NCBI RefSeq assembly: GCF_014642655.1
Contig: NZ_BMIR01000023.1
Span: 1-53,990, forward strand
Source of the DNA: Pullulanibacillus camelliae
GTDB taxonomy: Bacteria; Bacillota; Bacilli; Bacillales; Sporolactobacillaceae
DNA length: 53,990 nucleotides
Reading direction: 5' to 3'
Shown here: positions 36,448-45,150 of the stretch, one piece after another
Numbering within the stretch: position 1 is the first letter of the stretch
How the letters are laid out: every line of letters begins with the position of its first letter
Translations under genes and position numbers: made by a program
The notes under the pieces: model-generated
Told to the model about the DNA's origin: nothing
The model's input: the letters and a program-made list of their open reading frames with translations, nothing else
The model's database searches: none

Positions 36448-36517
36448 AAATAAAATAGTGCCACAACCAATAAAGGGGGTTAACAAATCAGAAAAAAGGT
36501 ATTTTTTTCACCTATTA

Positions 36518-36531
36518 TGAATACGTATTCA
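36518..36531. promoter_or_regulatory. Perfect LacI-type operator O2 of the MFS gene
   Basis: TGAATACGTATTCA again, exactly 84 bp (eight helical turns) from O1. The phasing would allow looping by a tetramer or by two dimers on the same DNA face. Confidence 0.8.
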
Positions 36532-36730
36532 AAAGTGTTAGATTGAAGATTAAGAAGCACCTTGTTCCCGACACACGCACGGTCATTGCATTGAGAGAAA
36601 AATGCTACCGATAACAGTGCAGGATTTATTGACTTACAAACAAAAGAAAGCACTTACAGATTAAATCTATGAGTATATTGGACACAGTCAGCAAGAAGAG
36701 GCTATATTTCTATAAACTGAGGTGAATAAA

Positions 36731-38059
36731 ATGGTTAAAGCAGGCAGGGTCCGCTGGATGGTTATGTTCTTAGTATTTTTAATTACTACAGTGAGTTATC
36801 TAGACAGAACGAATCTTTCCGTCTCAGCTCCCGTCATTACAAAGGAATTACACATTACACCGATACAACTGGGTGTTATATTGAGTGCCTTTTCATGGGC
36901 ATATGCTCTCGCCCAAATCCCCGCTGGTTTTATAGCTGGTTGGCTCCGACCCCGTAAAACCTTTCTTTATGGACTTCTAGCTTGGGCTATTATTTTAATT
37001 TTGACAACAACAGCGACTTCCTATGGCGCATGGATTTTTTTCCGTATTCCTTTTGGCATAGCCGAAGCTATCACTTGGCCTGCAGCATCGGTCCTACTCA
37101 GCCGCTGGTTCCCTCGAGTAGAGTATTCTCAAGCCATGTCTCTACAAAATCTAGGGCTCGTAATCGGCGCCGCTGTATCGCCCCCTATCGTTTCATTCAT
37201 TCTCATTCATTGGGGCTGGCAAGTTGCTTTTATTATCACAGGACTTATCGCTGCTTGTTTAGGCATCTTTTTCTATCTCTTTGTGAAGGATAATCCTGAA
37301 GAAGATAAGAAGGTCAGTGCAGCTGAATTAAAATGGATTCAAAGTGATCAAGTTGACATCTCAGATGATACCCCGGCACCGAAAGGATTCTTCTGGAAAT
37401 TAACAAAGCTTCCCACTTTATGGTCAATTGGCATCGCAAATTTTGGACTGGATTTTATTAATTTTATGTTCCTGACCTGGTACCCTTCTTATTTGAGTGA
37501 AAAATATCATATGTCATTAAGTAAAATGGGGATATTAGGAATGGAGCCCTATATTTTCGGGCTATTTACAGTTTTAGGCGCAGGTGCTTTCGTTCGGCGC
37601 TTAGTAGACCGAGGAATGGATTCTGTTAAGGCCAGAAAATGGGTGATTTCCTCCGGACTTATTTTAGGAACAATTGCTTTATTTGTCGCCTCTTATGTTA
37701 CCAATATGTATTGCTCTGTTACTGCAATGTCACTAGGCTACGCCTTTGTTATGTCCATCCTCGGTCCCATGTGGTCTGCACCAGCAGAGATTGCAGGCAA
37801 AAAAGGCGCTGGGTATGTGAGTGGTTTTGTTAACTTTATAGGAAATATTGGGGGTATTCTCTCGCCAATTTTAATGGGATTTGTTTTAGAAAAAACAGGC
37901 ACTTTCACACCTGCTGTCTTTACTGCCTCAGGCATAACTTTAACCTGTCTCATTCTCTTTTTACTCCTGTACCATGTCAAGAGAGATCAAGAAAAAATGG
38001 TTCAATTTCATCAGTCCCATAAAGCTGCCTCCCAACCACTTGCTAAACACAATCATTAA
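36731..38059 (+). CDS. MFS organic-anion transporter, probable DHPS/sulfolactate carrier
   Basis: 12-span ACS-type carrier, 442 residues from ATG 36731, which has GAGGTG six bases upstream; the GTG at 36722 lies inside that ribosome site. YLDRTNLSVSAPVITKEL and the PAGFIAGWLRPRKTFLYG loop are ACS hallmarks, as is FRIPFGIAEAITWPAASVLL. Perfect operators shared with hpsN place it in the same regulon, so it probably imports the sulfonate that HpsN oxidises. The C-terminal tail is hydrophilic and rich in His and Lys. Confidence 0.82.
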   Translation: MVKAGRVRWMVMFLVFLITTVSYLDRTNLSVSAPVITKELHITPIQLGVILSAFSWAYALAQIPAGFIAGWLRPRKTFLYGLLAWAIILILTTTATSYGAWIFFRIPFGIAEAITWPAASVLLSRWFPRVEYSQAMSLQNLGLVIGAAVSPPIVSFILIHWGWQVAFIITGLIAACLGIFFYLFVKDNPEEDKKVSAAELKWIQSDQVDISDDTPAPKGFFWKLTKLPTLWSIGIANFGLDFINFMFLTWYPSYLSEKYHMSLSKMGILGMEPYIFGLFTVLGAGAFVRRLVDRGMDSVKARKWVISSGLILGTIALFVASYVTNMYCSVTAMSLGYAFVMSILGPMWSAPAEIAGKKGAGYVSGFVNFIGNIGGILSPILMGFVLEKTGTFTPAVFTASGITLTCLILFLLLYHVKRDQEKMVQFHQSHKAASQPLAKHNH

Positions 38060-38130
38060 TTATTGATGACAGCATGAAGAGCCATTGTCCGCACTATGCT
38101 TGAGCAAAGCTGACCAACAATGGCCGTGCT

Positions 38131-38176
38131 AAAAGCAGTCTCCACGGGAAGCTTCTCATGGACACTGCTTTTATTT
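38131..38176 (+). terminator. Terminator of the MFS gene
   Basis: AAAAGCAGT (38131-38139) pairs with ACTGCTTTT and further TCCA/TGGA pairs form inside; a UUAUUUUG tract follows. Confidence 0.75.
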
Positions 38177-38529
38177 TGTATATGAAGGGGAATAACAATA
38201 ACAATAGACTCTACCTCTTTTTAATGCGCATCGTTAAAAAAGAGCCTCTCCTTATTATTTGCAGACTATTTCCCTACCATTTTACCGTGCATAAAGTATG
38301 ATTTTTATGTTCAAAGGCACATATAACAAAATTTGCTTTACAACGACTCTATTTCATATAATATAATGGAATTGTTACCCCTTTTTTATATCCCAACCCA
38401 GTCTAATCGTCATAATTATAGTTATTTTTTAAACATTTCGACCAATCCATTTCAAATGCAAGAGATTCACTATCAATGCTAAAATTATATAACAAGGTTT
38501 ATATCTTAAAAAGTTATAGAGGTGAATTA
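38177..38529. other. AT-rich gene-free promoter region of the acidic amino-acid permease
   Basis: No gene is supported. A longer in-frame extension of the downstream permease from 38476 lacks similarity and a ribosome site. Many TTTAAA and TATAAT-like words occur, so the exact promoter cannot be chosen. Confidence 0.4.
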
Positions 38530-40128
38530 ATGAATAATAACAACATGAGAAGAGATATTAAAACGTTTGCCTTAACTATGACTGGACTGGGTTCTATTAT
38601 TGGCTCTGGATGGTTATTCGGAGCTTGGAGAGCTGCTGAGGTGGCCGGACCAGCCGCTCTTATTGCATGGATTTTAGGCACACTCATCATACTGTTTATT
38701 GGACTCACGTACGCAGAACTTGGAACCATGTTTCCAGAAGCAGGTGGTATGGTGCGCTATGCACAGTTTTCCCACGGGTCGTTAACAGGATTTATTTCTG
38801 GTTGGGCGAACTGGATTGCAATCGTTTCCGTTATTCCAGTTGAAGCAGAGGCCTCTGCGCAATACATGAGCTCCTGGCCGTTCGATTGGGCAAAGGCGTT
38901 ATACAACGGACAGGACTTATCAGCCACAGGACTTCTGATCGCAGCGGTCTTGGTCGTTGTCTATTTCCTGTTTAACTACTTCACCGTTAAGCTCTTTGCT
39001 CGCGTCAATACCACTATTACGATTTTCAAATTTATTATTCCGGGATTAACCATCCTCGGACTTTTAATCGCTGGCTTTCACAGCAAGAATTTCACCCATT
39101 ACAACGGATTTATGCCACATGGGTGGGCTGGCATTTTAACCGCTATCGCAACTTCTGGTATTGTCTTTGCCTTTAACGGCTTCCAAAGCCCTGTTAATAT
39201 GGCTGGAGAGGCCCGCAATCCACAGCGTTCTATTCCCATCGCTGTTATTGGCTCAATTCTTATGGCCGGTGTGATCTACATTCTTTTACAACTTGCATTT
39301 ATCGGTGCAGTCAAGCCAGATATGTTAACTCATGGATGGGAGCATATTCAATTAAATTCTCCTTTTGCGGACCTTGCCTTAGCATGGGGATTGAACTGGC
39401 TGGCCCTTCTATTGTTTGCTGACGCCTTTGTTTCTCCATCAGGAACAGGAATGACTTATACTGCAACCACAGCACGGATGATCTATGGGATGGAGCGCAA
39501 TGGCTATTTCCCAAAGGTCTTTGGCTTTGTTAATCCAAAGGTTGGCGTGCCACGTGCAGCCATGTGGCTCAATCTTGTCGTTTCCTTTATCTTCTTATTT
39601 CTGTTTAGGGGATGGGGCTCACTTGCTTCAGTCATATCTGTTGCGACCTTAATTTCTTATGTTACAGGCCCGATTTCTGTCATGGTCTTCAGACGTTACG
39701 GTGATGATATCGTCAACCGCCCGCTCAAGATCAAGGGTATGCAAATCATCGCACCAATAGCCTTTATCATGGCCTCCTTGATCTATTACTGGGCGCAATG
39801 GCCGCTCACAGGTAAAGTCACCTTGATCATGGTCATTGGCTTACCGATTTACTTCTTCTACCAAGCCAAAGCCAATTGGAAGGGATTTGGACAGGATCTA
39901 AAGGCTGGACTTTGGCTAGTGATCTATCTGATCTACATGGCTTTCATTTCTTGTATCGGCAGTTCAAAATTCCACGGTCATAACATCATTCCTTACGGCT
40001 GGGATTTCATCATCATCATTATATCAGCTTTAATTTTCTATTTCTGGGGTATCCGCAGTGGCTACTTAACAAAGGACCTGAAAAATGGCTATCAGCCAAA
40101 TCAGGGTGAAATGGATGCTGGTCGATAA
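38530..40128 (+). CDS. APC-family aspartate/glutamate permease (YveA-like)
   Basis: 532 residues from ATG 38530 with TAGAGGTGA upstream, longer than ordinary APC carriers and close to the size of YveA. Helix 1 has GLGSIIGSGWLFGAWRAAE. YAELGTMFPEAGGMVRYAQF and the C-terminal NRPLKIKGMQIIAPIAFIMA match the YveA aspartate:proton symporter layout, with about 14 hydrophobic spans. Being next to a sulfonate cluster, cysteate (a sulfonate analogue of aspartate) is a speculative substrate. It is followed by a strong terminator. Confidence 0.8.
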   Translation: MNNNNMRRDIKTFALTMTGLGSIIGSGWLFGAWRAAEVAGPAALIAWILGTLIILFIGLTYAELGTMFPEAGGMVRYAQFSHGSLTGFISGWANWIAIVSVIPVEAEASAQYMSSWPFDWAKALYNGQDLSATGLLIAAVLVVVYFLFNYFTVKLFARVNTTITIFKFIIPGLTILGLLIAGFHSKNFTHYNGFMPHGWAGILTAIATSGIVFAFNGFQSPVNMAGEARNPQRSIPIAVIGSILMAGVIYILLQLAFIGAVKPDMLTHGWEHIQLNSPFADLALAWGLNWLALLLFADAFVSPSGTGMTYTATTARMIYGMERNGYFPKVFGFVNPKVGVPRAAMWLNLVVSFIFLFLFRGWGSLASVISVATLISYVTGPISVMVFRRYGDDIVNRPLKIKGMQIIAPIAFIMASLIYYWAQWPLTGKVTLIMVIGLPIYFFYQAKANWKGFGQDLKAGLWLVIYLIYMAFISCIGSSKFHGHNIIPYGWDFIIIIISALIFYFWGIRSGYLTKDLKNGYQPNQGEMDAGR

Positions 40129-40243
40129 AAAGAAAGCAACTTTTATCTAGAAAATCACAGGTTAAGGCCGCTACAAATACAGGATGACAAAAACCAAAAC
40201 GAGAACCTAACCGTTCTTGCGATCACATTTAGCTGGATAACAG

Positions 40244-40274
40244 AAAGAGGCTGCTCGAATGAGCAGCCTCTTTT
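40244..40274 (+). terminator. Bidirectional terminator after the YveA-like permease
   Basis: AAAGAGGCTGCTC (40244-40256) pairs perfectly with GAGCAGCCTCTTT (40261-40273). Confidence 0.85.
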
Positions 40275-40290
40275 CACTATTTCTTCCATG

Positions 40291-40566
40291 TCATGTTCCA
40301 ACTGAACTGCCATTAGCGAAAACGATTTGGCCTGAAATATAATAAGAATCATCAGAAACAAGCAATACATAAATAGAGCTAATTCAAAGGTTGTCCAGGT
40401 CACCCCATAGGAACCTCGGTTCCAAGACACATAACCCTTTCTGCTGTAAAGGGTGAAGGAATAAGCGGTGTCCAAGTAGGCCTAGTCGCTACTGCATTCA
40501 TCCTTATACCTTGATTCGCCAGAAAAAGTGCTAGAGACCCATCAATTGAACTGGTCAAAGTGCCTT
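40291..40566 (-). pseudogene. Decayed short-chain dehydrogenase/reductase (YhdF/YhxC-like), C-terminal remnant
   Basis: Minus-strand translation in shifting frames gives DGSLALFLANQGIRMNAVA, then TRPTWTPLIPSPFTAERVM, then GTEVPMG-stop-PGQPL, then ELA and finally VSDDSYYISGQIVFANGSS. These are the ordered C-terminal blocks of SDRs whose intact form reads INAVAPGP.WTPLIPS, MGRPGQP, YVYLASDDSSYISGQ..VNGG. One CGA-to-TGA stop, further stops and at least two frameshifts are present. The Rossmann N-terminus and the catalytic YxxxK region are gone. Confidence 0.8.
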
Positions 40567-41109
40567 TTATTGTGAGTTCAGCCCTTCCCCTTGATTAAAT
40601 TGATCAATCCATCGTGCAGAATGAAGATAAGCAGGATAACCATTACAAGTATCCCACTCTGTGCTATGTACCTCAAACTGATTTATGAGACCGATCATTA
40701 AAAAACGGGCTTTTAATGACTTTACTGGGAGTATTCTTATTATGTACATGAATAAAAAGTGTCAGGTCGTAATAGGATGTAAAAGCTTTTGTTACCGTCC
40801 ATTTTGACAAAAACCTGACATTTACTGTCTTTTCCACTTGAGTTAATCTAGGCATTTGCTATAATTTAGTCAGACATTAGCACTTTAGACTTATTTGCAA
40901 GCAGGTAACTCCTGCACAATGCCTTGTGTCATCAGGTTTGTTTGCAGGATTTCCTGAGGCAACCTCATCACTATTGGTTTCAAGCAGTGACTTTCGACTT
41001 CAGTCTAAAGAGCCATAGCGAACTGATAACGATTCCTTTTTAAAACACTTTTAGATCACCGGGTGCATTAGGAATAAATGGCTTTATCAGGAAGGATAAA
41101 GGAGGTTGC
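40567..41109. other. Gene-poor region upstream of the DedA gene
   Basis: A minus-strand frame near 40567-40690 reads VHSTEWDTCNGYPAYLHSA, which looks protein-like but has no start, ribosome site or recognised family; it may be another gene remnant. The remainder up to the AAAGGAGG before 41110 shows nothing firm. Confidence 0.35.
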
Positions 41110-41784
41110 ATGCTCTTGCATGACGTTTTTCACATCATTAACACCATTAATACAGAGCTGCCTCAATACATCACCCTCTTTGGAAAGAAAATCTACATTC
41201 TTTTATTTATTGTTATATTTGCCAAAACCGCTTATGTCGTTCTAACCTTTTTACCGGGGGATGCCACCTTATTTGCTGGAGGGACTATCGCAGCCAGTGG
41301 AGAGCTCCATTTTCATATTCTATTTGTGCTCTTTTTTCTTGCGACGGTGGCCGGCGATGCCCAAAACTATTTGATTGGTAAACTTGTAGGTCAGCTTCAT
41401 AAAAGTAAAACATCCTTTTCTATAAACAAATTTATCTCGCCACATGCTATTAATAAAACGGACGCCTTTTTAACTCAGTACGGCAAGCTTGCGATTATGT
41501 TTTCCCGCTTCGTACCTTTACTCAGCACTACCTTACCCTTCATCAGCGGGTTCACTGGGTACTCTTTTAAACGGTTTATTTCATACAATGCACCGGGTGC
41601 AGCTATATGGTCCTTTACCTGGGTAGGCGCAGGTTATCTGATTGGTAATATCGCCTGGGTACAGCGCCATATGTTTATTTCACTGCTATGCATTACACTG
41701 CTCAGCCTCGTGCCCCCAGCAATTGCCTTTATCATTGAATATACCAAAAAAGTCACAACGGCCACGGAAGTTACAGAATCATAA
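41110..41784 (+). CDS. DedA-family (SNARE-associated/VTT domain) membrane protein
   Basis: 224 residues with five or six spans. The VTT-domain landmarks are TFLPGDATLFAGG (46-58), the AGDAQNYLIGK motif (about 81-91) and the FSRFVPLLSTTLPFISGFTGYSFKRF block (about 130-155) with a membrane-embedded arginine. DedA proteins flip lipid carriers such as undecaprenyl phosphate or phosphatidylethanolamine and support envelope homeostasis. AAAGGAGG sits seven bases before ATG 41110. It is monocistronic. Confidence 0.87.
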   Translation: MLLHDVFHIINTINTELPQYITLFGKKIYILLFIVIFAKTAYVVLTFLPGDATLFAGGTIAASGELHFHILFVLFFLATVAGDAQNYLIGKLVGQLHKSKTSFSINKFISPHAINKTDAFLTQYGKLAIMFSRFVPLLSTTLPFISGFTGYSFKRFISYNAPGAAIWSFTWVGAGYLIGNIAWVQRHMFISLLCITLLSLVPPAIAFIIEYTKKVTTATEVTES

Positions 41785-41803
41785 TCCCTGTGGCCGCTTT
41801 TTT
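41759..41803 (+). terminator. Terminator overlapping the dedA stop
   Basis: CGGCCAC (41759-41765) pairs with GTGGCCG (41790-41796), followed by CUUUUUU. The 5' arm lies inside the last codons of the gene. Confidence 0.75.
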
Positions 41804-41825
41804 ATTTGTTTCTCTAATAGGATGA

Positions 41826-41861
41826 CGAAAAACGCCCTCCCCTATCCAAGGGATGGCGTTT
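41826..41861 (-). terminator. Terminator of the lactone-PTS operon
   Basis: On the minus strand AAACGCC pairs with GGCGTTT (41855-41861 with 41830-41836) plus an inner TCCC/GGGA helix, followed by UU. It lies 27 bp past the SIS gene stop. Confidence 0.7.
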
Positions 41862-41887
41862 GAAGCATTTACACAAGGCTGTAAAAG

Positions 41888-42622
41888 TCACTTCAGCAAG
41901 GGTATTCTACCCCGATACTTTTCTACTAAGCGTTGATTGTGGACGTCCGCACCATCTATGTTTCCACTTAAAAAGACAGGTGGCTCGGTGCCGCGGTCGG
42001 CCAAGATGGTGACGGCCTCTGCTAAGATAGCGTTGATAATAACTGCGCCGACAACCGTTGACGTTGGGCCAAAAGGGACACTCACCTTATCATACGATAG
42101 AGCAGCATCTCCTTTTGTTGAATAGTTATCAATCACTAGATCAACAGAATTAAATAAGTGCTTGCCACTGTTATGTCGCGAGGGCTGACTTTGAGAATAT
42201 TCCAATGATGTGATGCCAATGACAAAGGCTCCCGCCGCTTTTCCTGCTTGCGCCACATCAACAGGAACAGGATTACGCCCAGAAGTTGAAATAACAAATA
42301 GAACGTCATCCTTGCGAATATCCTGATCCTTCATAAATTTAGCCGCTAAACCATTTTCCCTTTCCAACTGTGAGGAACGTAGAGCTCCCTCATGAAGCAT
42401 TAAGGGTTCATATAGAATAGGGTGAATGGGAACGAGGCCACCTGCACGATAGCAAACCTCCTCGGTTAGTATGTGTGAATGTCCACACCCAAACAGTTGA
42501 ATAATACCGCTCTTTTGAATAGCGTCTGCTACTTTTTCAGCGGCTTCTCTCAACCGACTCATTTCGTGCTTTTCAACAGCGTTAATCTTTTCTCGTGCTA
42601 TATCAAAGTATTGTGATAACAT
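41888..42622 (-). CDS. SIS-domain sugar isomerase-like protein (UPF0309 type)
   Basis: 244 residues. The sugar-isomerase (SIS) fold shows the phosphosugar-binding motifs FGCGHSHILTEEVCYRAGG (about 44-62) and VISTSGRNPVPVDVA (about 109-123), with VGAVIINAILAEAV near the end. UPF0309 proteins bind a sugar phosphate but have no proven reaction. As last gene of a PTS/lactonase/aldolase operon it may isomerise or deaminate the imported sugar phosphate. Confidence 0.78.
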   Translation of the reverse strand: MLSQYFDIAREKINAVEKHEMSRLREAAEKVADAIQKSGIIQLFGCGHSHILTEEVCYRAGGLVPIHPILYEPLMLHEGALRSSQLERENGLAAKFMKDQDIRKDDVLFVISTSGRNPVPVDVAQAGKAAGAFVIGITSLEYSQSQPSRHNSGKHLFNSVDLVIDNYSTKGDAALSYDKVSVPFGPTSTVVGAVIINAILAEAVTILADRGTEPPVFLSGNIDGADVHNQRLVEKYRGRIPLLK

Positions 42623-42628
42623 GGCTTC

Positions 42629-43345
42629 CTACCCCCTAACTGAGCTGACTATTTTCTCCACCTCTTCTGGAATGGTTCTCCCCGTTACTTTATCAATGGT
42701 TGAACCAAAAATGTGTGGCATGAATATGGAGATACCCGTCTCACGAACAGCAGTGACGATAGCTACAATATTATCGGCTGAGATTCCCCCTGCAGGCTCT
42801 ATCGAGGGGATGCCTTTTGCCGCCGCGACCTTACATAAGTAGACCAGCTCTTCTAAATGAGTCAGTCCCTTTAACGGCATAAACTTGATCGATTCCACAT
42901 TCATAGAAACTGCCAAGTCCACAAAATCCTCAACCTTCATGTCATGGTTCGCTAATTTGATGTACCCCACTCTACCCGCCGGTGCAACGAGGCCGTTGAC
43001 AAGCTGATCAAGGCCTTTCGCTTTTAAATAGCCCTGCGCATAGCCTGATCTTTCAAAGGGTTGATTAAGATGTCCTGGGTCAGAGCCTGCAGCAATATGC
43101 AGGACCTTTTCCCAGTTGGCAGGATTGCCATTGTCCCCTAAACCAATACTGACAACAGGGGCCACCCCTTTTAATGCTTTGACATGTTCGATCCCCTCTT
43201 CTGGGTGAGCAAAATCGGAGGAAACAATACCGGGAACAACAAAGCCCTTTCCCGCTTCTAAAATTTCTTCCGCATTCTGTTTATCCTTTGCAAGAAAATT
43301 AAAAAGTAAAAATCCATCCCATTTATTCAGTTGCTTTAAATGCAT
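42629..43345 (-). CDS. KDGP aldolase family protein (DgaF-like)
   Basis: 238 residues from ATG 43345, eight bases after GAGGG. DgaF cleaves 2-dehydro-3-deoxy-6-phosphogluconate to pyruvate and glyceraldehyde 3-phosphate. SIGLGDNGNPANWEKVLHIA, the GYIKLANHDMKVEDF block and SIKFMPLKG, IPSIEPAGGI appear in order, with the likely Schiff-base lysine in the conserved SIKFMPLKG strand. It overlaps the creatininase-family gene by 23 bp. The DgaE ammonia-lyase partner is absent, so the substrate may come from the lactonase branch rather than from glucosaminate. Confidence 0.78.
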   Translation of the reverse strand: MHLKQLNKWDGFLLFNFLAKDKQNAEEILEAGKGFVVPGIVSSDFAHPEEGIEHVKALKGVAPVVSIGLGDNGNPANWEKVLHIAAGSDPGHLNQPFERSGYAQGYLKAKGLDQLVNGLVAPAGRVGYIKLANHDMKVEDFVDLAVSMNVESIKFMPLKGLTHLEELVYLCKVAAAKGIPSIEPAGGISADNIVAIVTAVRETGISIFMPHIFGSTIDKVTGRTIPEEVEKIVSSVRG

Positions 43346-44063
43346 CTTTGGCACCCTCAATCAGCTTAATCATATTTTCAATGGCTACTTCAATAATTCT
43401 TTCCCCTTTTTCTCGTGTTGCCAGGGTAGCGTCACCTAGCACAGCCGTGGAAGTGAACGTTTCCCAGGGGGTGGGCGTCACATCAGCACTCATTGGGATT
43501 TGTGGATCCTCTGGAAGTGCCCTTGCCATATCCACATAGTCCTCTGCTAGATACAGCATGTAGGATGTTTCAATTTCACAGGCATGGAAGTAACTTGAGT
43601 GTGCGGATTTTGCCTCCCTGACCTCCTCTGTAACCTGTTTCACTCCCGGATAAAAAAGATAAAGAAGCTTAAAATCAGGAAACTCAGCAAAAAGCTTGCG
43701 CGCTGCTTCCTTCATGGCAACGGCATTCCCCAAATGTCCATTAATCATGGCAAAAACACGAAAGCCTTGTTCATACAGACTCACACCGATATCATAAATA
43801 AAACTGATCAATGATTCATTTGTGATAGTAATACTTCCCGGGAAATTTTTTAAACTCCAGACTTGACCATAGGGCAACGTCGGCAGAACAAAAGCTCCAG
43901 TTTGCGCAGCCACCCGCTCGGATAACCTCTCTGCTAGCAGGTTATCCGTCCCAAGTGGCAGATGAGGACCATGAGCTTCCACAGCTCCAATCGGTAATAT
44001 GGCGACTAAGCTTTGAGCAATCTTGTCTTTGACATCAAATGAATTTTCATGTTGAAAGATCAT
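43323..44063 (-). CDS. Creatininase-family hydrolase
   Basis: 246 residues. The metal-binding pattern of the family is complete: ILPIGAVEAHGPHLPLGTDN near residues 23-42 supplies E, H and D ligands, NGHLGNA near 109-115 the next His, and HACEIETSYML near 160 the final Glu. Members hydrolyse cyclic amides and carbinolamides (creatinine, formylamino-pyrimidines). In this operon a lactam or lactone-like sugar derivative is a reasonable but unproven substrate. GGGGAGGG precedes ATG 44063. Confidence 0.82.
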   Translation of the reverse strand: MIFQHENSFDVKDKIAQSLVAILPIGAVEAHGPHLPLGTDNLLAERLSERVAAQTGAFVLPTLPYGQVWSLKNFPGSITITNESLISFIYDIGVSLYEQGFRVFAMINGHLGNAVAMKEAARKLFAEFPDFKLLYLFYPGVKQVTEEVREAKSAHSSYFHACEIETSYMLYLAEDYVDMARALPEDPQIPMSADVTPTPWETFTSTAVLGDATLATREKGERIIEVAIENMIKLIEGAKDAFKATE

Positions 44064-44078
44064 GATGGTGCCCTCCCC

Positions 44079-45071
44079 TTATTTTTTAAAAGTAAAGCAT
44101 CGTGCTGGATTATCAACGAAAAATTTCTGAATTAATTTCTCCCCATCAAAGCCTTGACGGTTAGCATCATCTATAAAGCGTGGCACCCATTTAGCAATGA
44201 TATATTCCAGACCTAGACCGTGATCATAATGCTTATAATACGTCTTTCTAGCCGTATCGCCGCTGACAAGGATTTGATCCTCATAACCTTTGTTAACAAG
44301 CTCTAATATGCACTGAATACGTGTGCTTTCTGGAGCATATTTGATCTTGGCAATCCCATCAAAACTTAAAAAAGCGCCGGTTTTAGCCACCTGTTCGTGA
44401 TAATAGGGATCGGGATTTCGATCCATATGACCGAAGCTCATATACTGAAGATCGACACCTTCACTCTTTAATAACTCAATTTGTTCAAGCCCCATGGTTC
44501 CTGCTTCCGTATGCGAATGCATAGGCGCCTTCGTCTCATGATGTGCCCGGGCAACAGCACGTAATGTTTTTTCCTCTAAAGGGGTAATACGGTTATAGCC
44601 TGTGCCAAATTTCACTTGTCCCGCTTTGAAGGGCGTTCCTTCCAATCCCTCTTCTACCTCACGAATGACAAATTCCGTTAAAGCATTGATGCTGGACTTC
44701 TCGATCCACTCAGCATATGTTGTATAATTTCCGATAATTGGCTTGAGCTCTTCTTTAATTTGGGCATCCCATAGAAAGCTCTTATTAAAGCCGGCTGTCC
44801 CCACAATATGAAGATCTAGTTCATCTGAAATAGCCTTCACCGCTTGAACATCACGGCCATAGTCAACGGCAGTCGCATCCACAATTGACCGTCCGCCATA
44901 CTTTTTAAAATCCTGCACATCCAGTTGTGATTTTTCCTTATCATCGAGCAAAAGATCATCCTCGCCTCGCTCTGCCCAATACGCTGGACGGCAAACGATA
45001 TGTTCATGGGAATACGTAAATCCTAATTCTCCTGGCTGGATATCACCTTTTAATGTCCGAATAAAACTCAT
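44079..45071 (-). CDS. Phosphotriesterase-family lactonase (phosphofuranose-lactonase-like)
   Basis: 330 residues from ATG 45071 with GGAGGAC upstream. The binuclear metal centre is complete: H22 and H24 (YSHEH), carboxylated lysine K154 (GQVKFGTGY), H187 (MHSHTE), H215 (SFGHMD) and D272 (SGDTAR). Members of COG1735 beside PTS genes in Bacillus halodurans and Listeria are known to hydrolyse D-lyxono- and L-ribono-1,4-lactone 5-phosphate; context and sequence fit that group. It would open the lactone phosphate delivered by the PTS. Confidence 0.8.
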   Translation of the reverse strand: MSFIRTLKGDIQPGELGFTYSHEHIVCRPAYWAERGEDDLLLDDKEKSQLDVQDFKKYGGRSIVDATAVDYGRDVQAVKAISDELDLHIVGTAGFNKSFLWDAQIKEELKPIIGNYTTYAEWIEKSSINALTEFVIREVEEGLEGTPFKAGQVKFGTGYNRITPLEEKTLRAVARAHHETKAPMHSHTEAGTMGLEQIELLKSEGVDLQYMSFGHMDRNPDPYYHEQVAKTGAFLSFDGIAKIKYAPESTRIQCILELVNKGYEDQILVSGDTARKTYYKHYDHGLGLEYIIAKWVPRFIDDANRQGFDGEKLIQKFFVDNPARCFTFKK

Positions 45072-45150
45072 GTTGATCGTCCTCCATATAAGCAAGTTTA
45101 AAAAGGAATAGGGCAAGAATCTGCCCTAAACTTAATGCTAGGTTATAAGA

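Noticed and set aside
40155-40475. 106-codon minus-strand frame as a gene
   Set aside because: It runs through a strong terminator and through the SDR remnant in the wrong frame.
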